From the NCBI GenBank assembly GCA_900555525.1, contig USLP01000074.1, forward strand, positions 1 through 6,738: DNA of 6,738 nucleotides, in the 5' to 3' direction. Both the position numbers and the translations under genes were made by a program. The notes under the pieces are model-generated. The model saw nothing but the letters and a program-made list of their open reading frames with translations. It ran no database searches and was not told the origin of the DNA. Positions 5,829 to 6,738 of this stretch are shown one piece after another (position 1 is the first letter of the stretch; every line of letters starts with the position of its first letter). The DNA is from an uncultured Eubacteriales bacterium. Its GTDB lineage: Bacteria; Bacillota; Clostridia; UMGS1840.

Positions 5829-5868
5829 TAATGTAAGGAATAAGGTGAACTCCTTATTCCTTACATTA
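5829..5868 (+). promoter_or_regulatory. Intercistronic 17-bp stem-loop between binding protein and permease
   Basis: Arms at 5829-5845 and 5852-5868 are perfectly complementary over 17 bp with loop TGAACT. No U-run follows on either strand, so it is not a standard intrinsic terminator. It starts 12 bases after the binding-protein stop and ends 37 bases before the permease ATG. Stem-loops here are known in other ABC importer operons to protect the upstream mRNA from 3' exonucleases or partly stop transcription, so that binding protein exceeds membrane components. An overlapping palindrome, ACATTAATTAATGT (5821-5834), can compete for the left arm. Confidence 0.8.
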
Positions 5869-5894
5869 TAAATAAATGCCGAAATGGGCTGAAT

Positions 5895-5898
5895 GGAG
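5895..5898 (+). promoter_or_regulatory. Ribosome binding site fixing the permease start
   Basis: GGAG lies 7 bases before ATG 5906. The alternative in-frame ATG at 5876, ten codons upstream, has only AT-rich bases in front of it and would add a polar stretch (PKWAEWSRK) not expected at the N-terminus of this permease family. Confidence 0.75.
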
Positions 5899-5905
5899 TA
5901 GGAAA

Positions 5906-6586
5906 ATGGACTTTTTAAAGGTTGCGACGGAGCTTACGCCCGCACTTTTAAGCGGACTTTGGGTTACTGTATGGGTAACTGTTGTTTCGCTTCTTATCGC
6001 TCTTGTGCTTGGATTGCTTTCATGCATAATGGGCCTTTCAAAAATTAAAATTGTATCGGGCATTTCAAAGCTGTATCTTTGGATTATAAGAGGTACTCCT
6101 TTTATAGTGCAGATTTTTATAATTTATTTCGGTATACCGCAGTTTATGAAGTTTTTGCATTTTACCGATTTCCGTTTATCTGTTTATCAGGCGGCTATCG
6201 CTACCTTAAGCCTTAATGCGGGAGCGTATATTTCGGAGATTTTCAGAGGGGGAATTGCTGCTGTCGACATCGGTCAGATGGAGGCGGCGAGAAGCTTGGG
6301 ACTTCCGAAAAGCTCTGCAATGTCAAAGGTTATACTTCCGCAGGCGCTTAAAATCAGTATACCGTCCTTGTGTAATCAGTTTATCATTACGCTGAAGGAT
6401 TCTTCGCTTGCATATGCAATCGGTTTGCCCGAAATTGTATATAAGGGCAAAATTTATGTAGGACGTACGATGCAGTCTTTTTCATCGTATATTCTTGTGG
6501 GAATTGTATATCTTGTCGTAATTACGATTCTGACGCAAATTATAAAAATAATTGAAAGGAAGCTTGATTATGGCAAAAAAGGTTGA
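5906..6586 (+). CDS. Amino-acid ABC transporter permease (HisM/GlnP family)
   Basis: The 226-residue integral membrane protein would form the translocation channel for the solute delivered by the upstream lipoprotein. The N-terminal helix region [20 protein letters not shown] (11-30) and [16 protein letters not shown] (61-76, the typical RGTPxxVQ motif of polar amino-acid permeases) are clear. [17 protein letters not shown] (101-117) and the EAA loop [20 protein letters not shown] (126-145), which contacts the ATPase, also match the family. [14 protein letters not shown] (164-177) is typical too. Hydrophobic segments near 17-41, 57-78, 93-112, 157-175 and 193-215 fit the five helices usual for this small family. 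The stop overlaps the ATPase start by 17 bp, so coupling is likely. Substrate cannot be told from the permease alone. Confidence 0.93.
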   Translation: MDFLKVATELTPALLSGLWVTVWVTVVSLLIALVLGLLSCIMGLSKIKIVSGISKLYLWIIRGTPFIVQIFIIYFGIPQFMKFLHFTDFRLSVYQAAIATLSLNAGAYISEIFRGGIAAVDIGQMEAARSLGLPKSSAMSKVILPQALKISIPSLCNQFIITLKDSSLAYAIGLPEIVYKGKIYVGRTMQSFSSYILVGIVYLVVITILTQIIKIIERKLDYGKKG

Positions 6587-6738
6587 GGTAAAAAACCTGC
6601 ATAAATCTTTCGGCAAGCTTGACGTTTTGAAGGGAATCAGCCTTGATATAGAAGAAGGCGAGGTTGTATGCCTTATAGGACCGTCGGGAAGCGGTAAATC
6701 CACGTTTCTGCGCTGCTTAAACCGCTTGGAGGAAACAA
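6570..6738 (+). CDS. Amino-acid ABC transporter ATPase, N-terminal part (3' end outside window)
   Basis: ATG at 6570 follows GAAAGGA (6554-6560) by 9 bases and starts inside the permease gene. The 56 residues present begin [20 protein letters not shown], with aromatic F14 in the A-loop position. They contain a complete Walker A motif, GPSGSGKST (37-45), followed by [10 protein letters not shown], the sequence usual in GlnQ/HisP-type polar amino-acid importers. The protein would bind and hydrolyse ATP on the cytoplasmic face and drive the permease encoded just before it. Q-loop, signature and Walker B motifs lie beyond the window, so intactness cannot be judged. Confidence 0.93.
   Translation, partial: MAKKVEVKNLHKSFGKLDVLKGISLDIEEGEVVCLIGPSGSGKSTFLRCLNRLEET

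Noticed and set aside
5829..5868. Stem-loop read as a full terminator ending the operon
   Set aside because: No U-run follows, and the permease and ATPase genes continue on the same strand with no promoter seen between.
6262..6268. TGTCGAC, close to a Spo0A box
   Set aside because: It is inside the permease coding sequence, encodes conserved residues (AVDIGQ), and is a single short match expected by chance.
1..6738. CRISPR arrays, tRNA or rRNA genes, transposases, phage genes
   Set aside because: No regularly spaced direct repeats, no cloverleaf or rRNA signature and no mobile-element protein motifs were seen on either strand.

Overview
The window is AT-rich DNA from a Firmicute, most likely a member of the Clostridia. 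Supporting this are a protein with a Spo0A-type DNA-binding domain, a trmR-trhP pair arranged as in Bacillus relatives, a lipoprotein solute-binding protein of Gram-positive type, and strong AGGAG-like ribosome binding sites. I cannot place it to genus.

Region 1 (1-3759, plus strand) is a compact run of translation-related and salvage genes. It holds the 3' end of ychF, then prmA (ribosomal protein L11 methyltransferase), trmR (tRNA 5-hydroxyuridine O-methyltransferase), trhP (U32-family tRNA U34 hydroxylation protein) and deoD (purine nucleoside phosphorylase). Gaps are 12 bp or less. prmA/trmR and trmR/trhP overlap by 4 and 8 bp, so the block probably works as one operon. trmR and trhP are consecutive steps of one pathway: U34 to ho5U34 to mo5U34 in tRNA.

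Region 2 (3770-4481, minus strand, convergent with deoD) is a 207-residue regulator. Its C-terminal half resembles the Spo0A DNA-binding domain. Its N-terminal half looks like a receiver domain that has lost the acidic pair and the conserved lysine. It is preceded by a perfect-consensus promoter (TTGACA-N17-TATAAT) buried in a perfect 15-bp inverted repeat, the layout of a repressor operator. This is the most unusual part of the window.

Region 3 (about 4479-4934) is a long non-coding stretch. It is AT-rich and has a weak candidate promoter, repeated GTGAA words and a more GC-rich patch of small stacked inverted repeats. No convincing gene is present.

Region 4 (4935-6738, plus strand) is a polar amino-acid ABC transporter operon in the order of glnHPQ. 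It has a second perfect-consensus promoter, a lipoprotein solute-binding protein, a 17-bp intercistronic stem-loop without a U-tract, the membrane permease, and the first 56 codons of the ATPase, which runs off the window end. The stem-loop between binding protein and permease would allow more binding protein than membrane components to be made.
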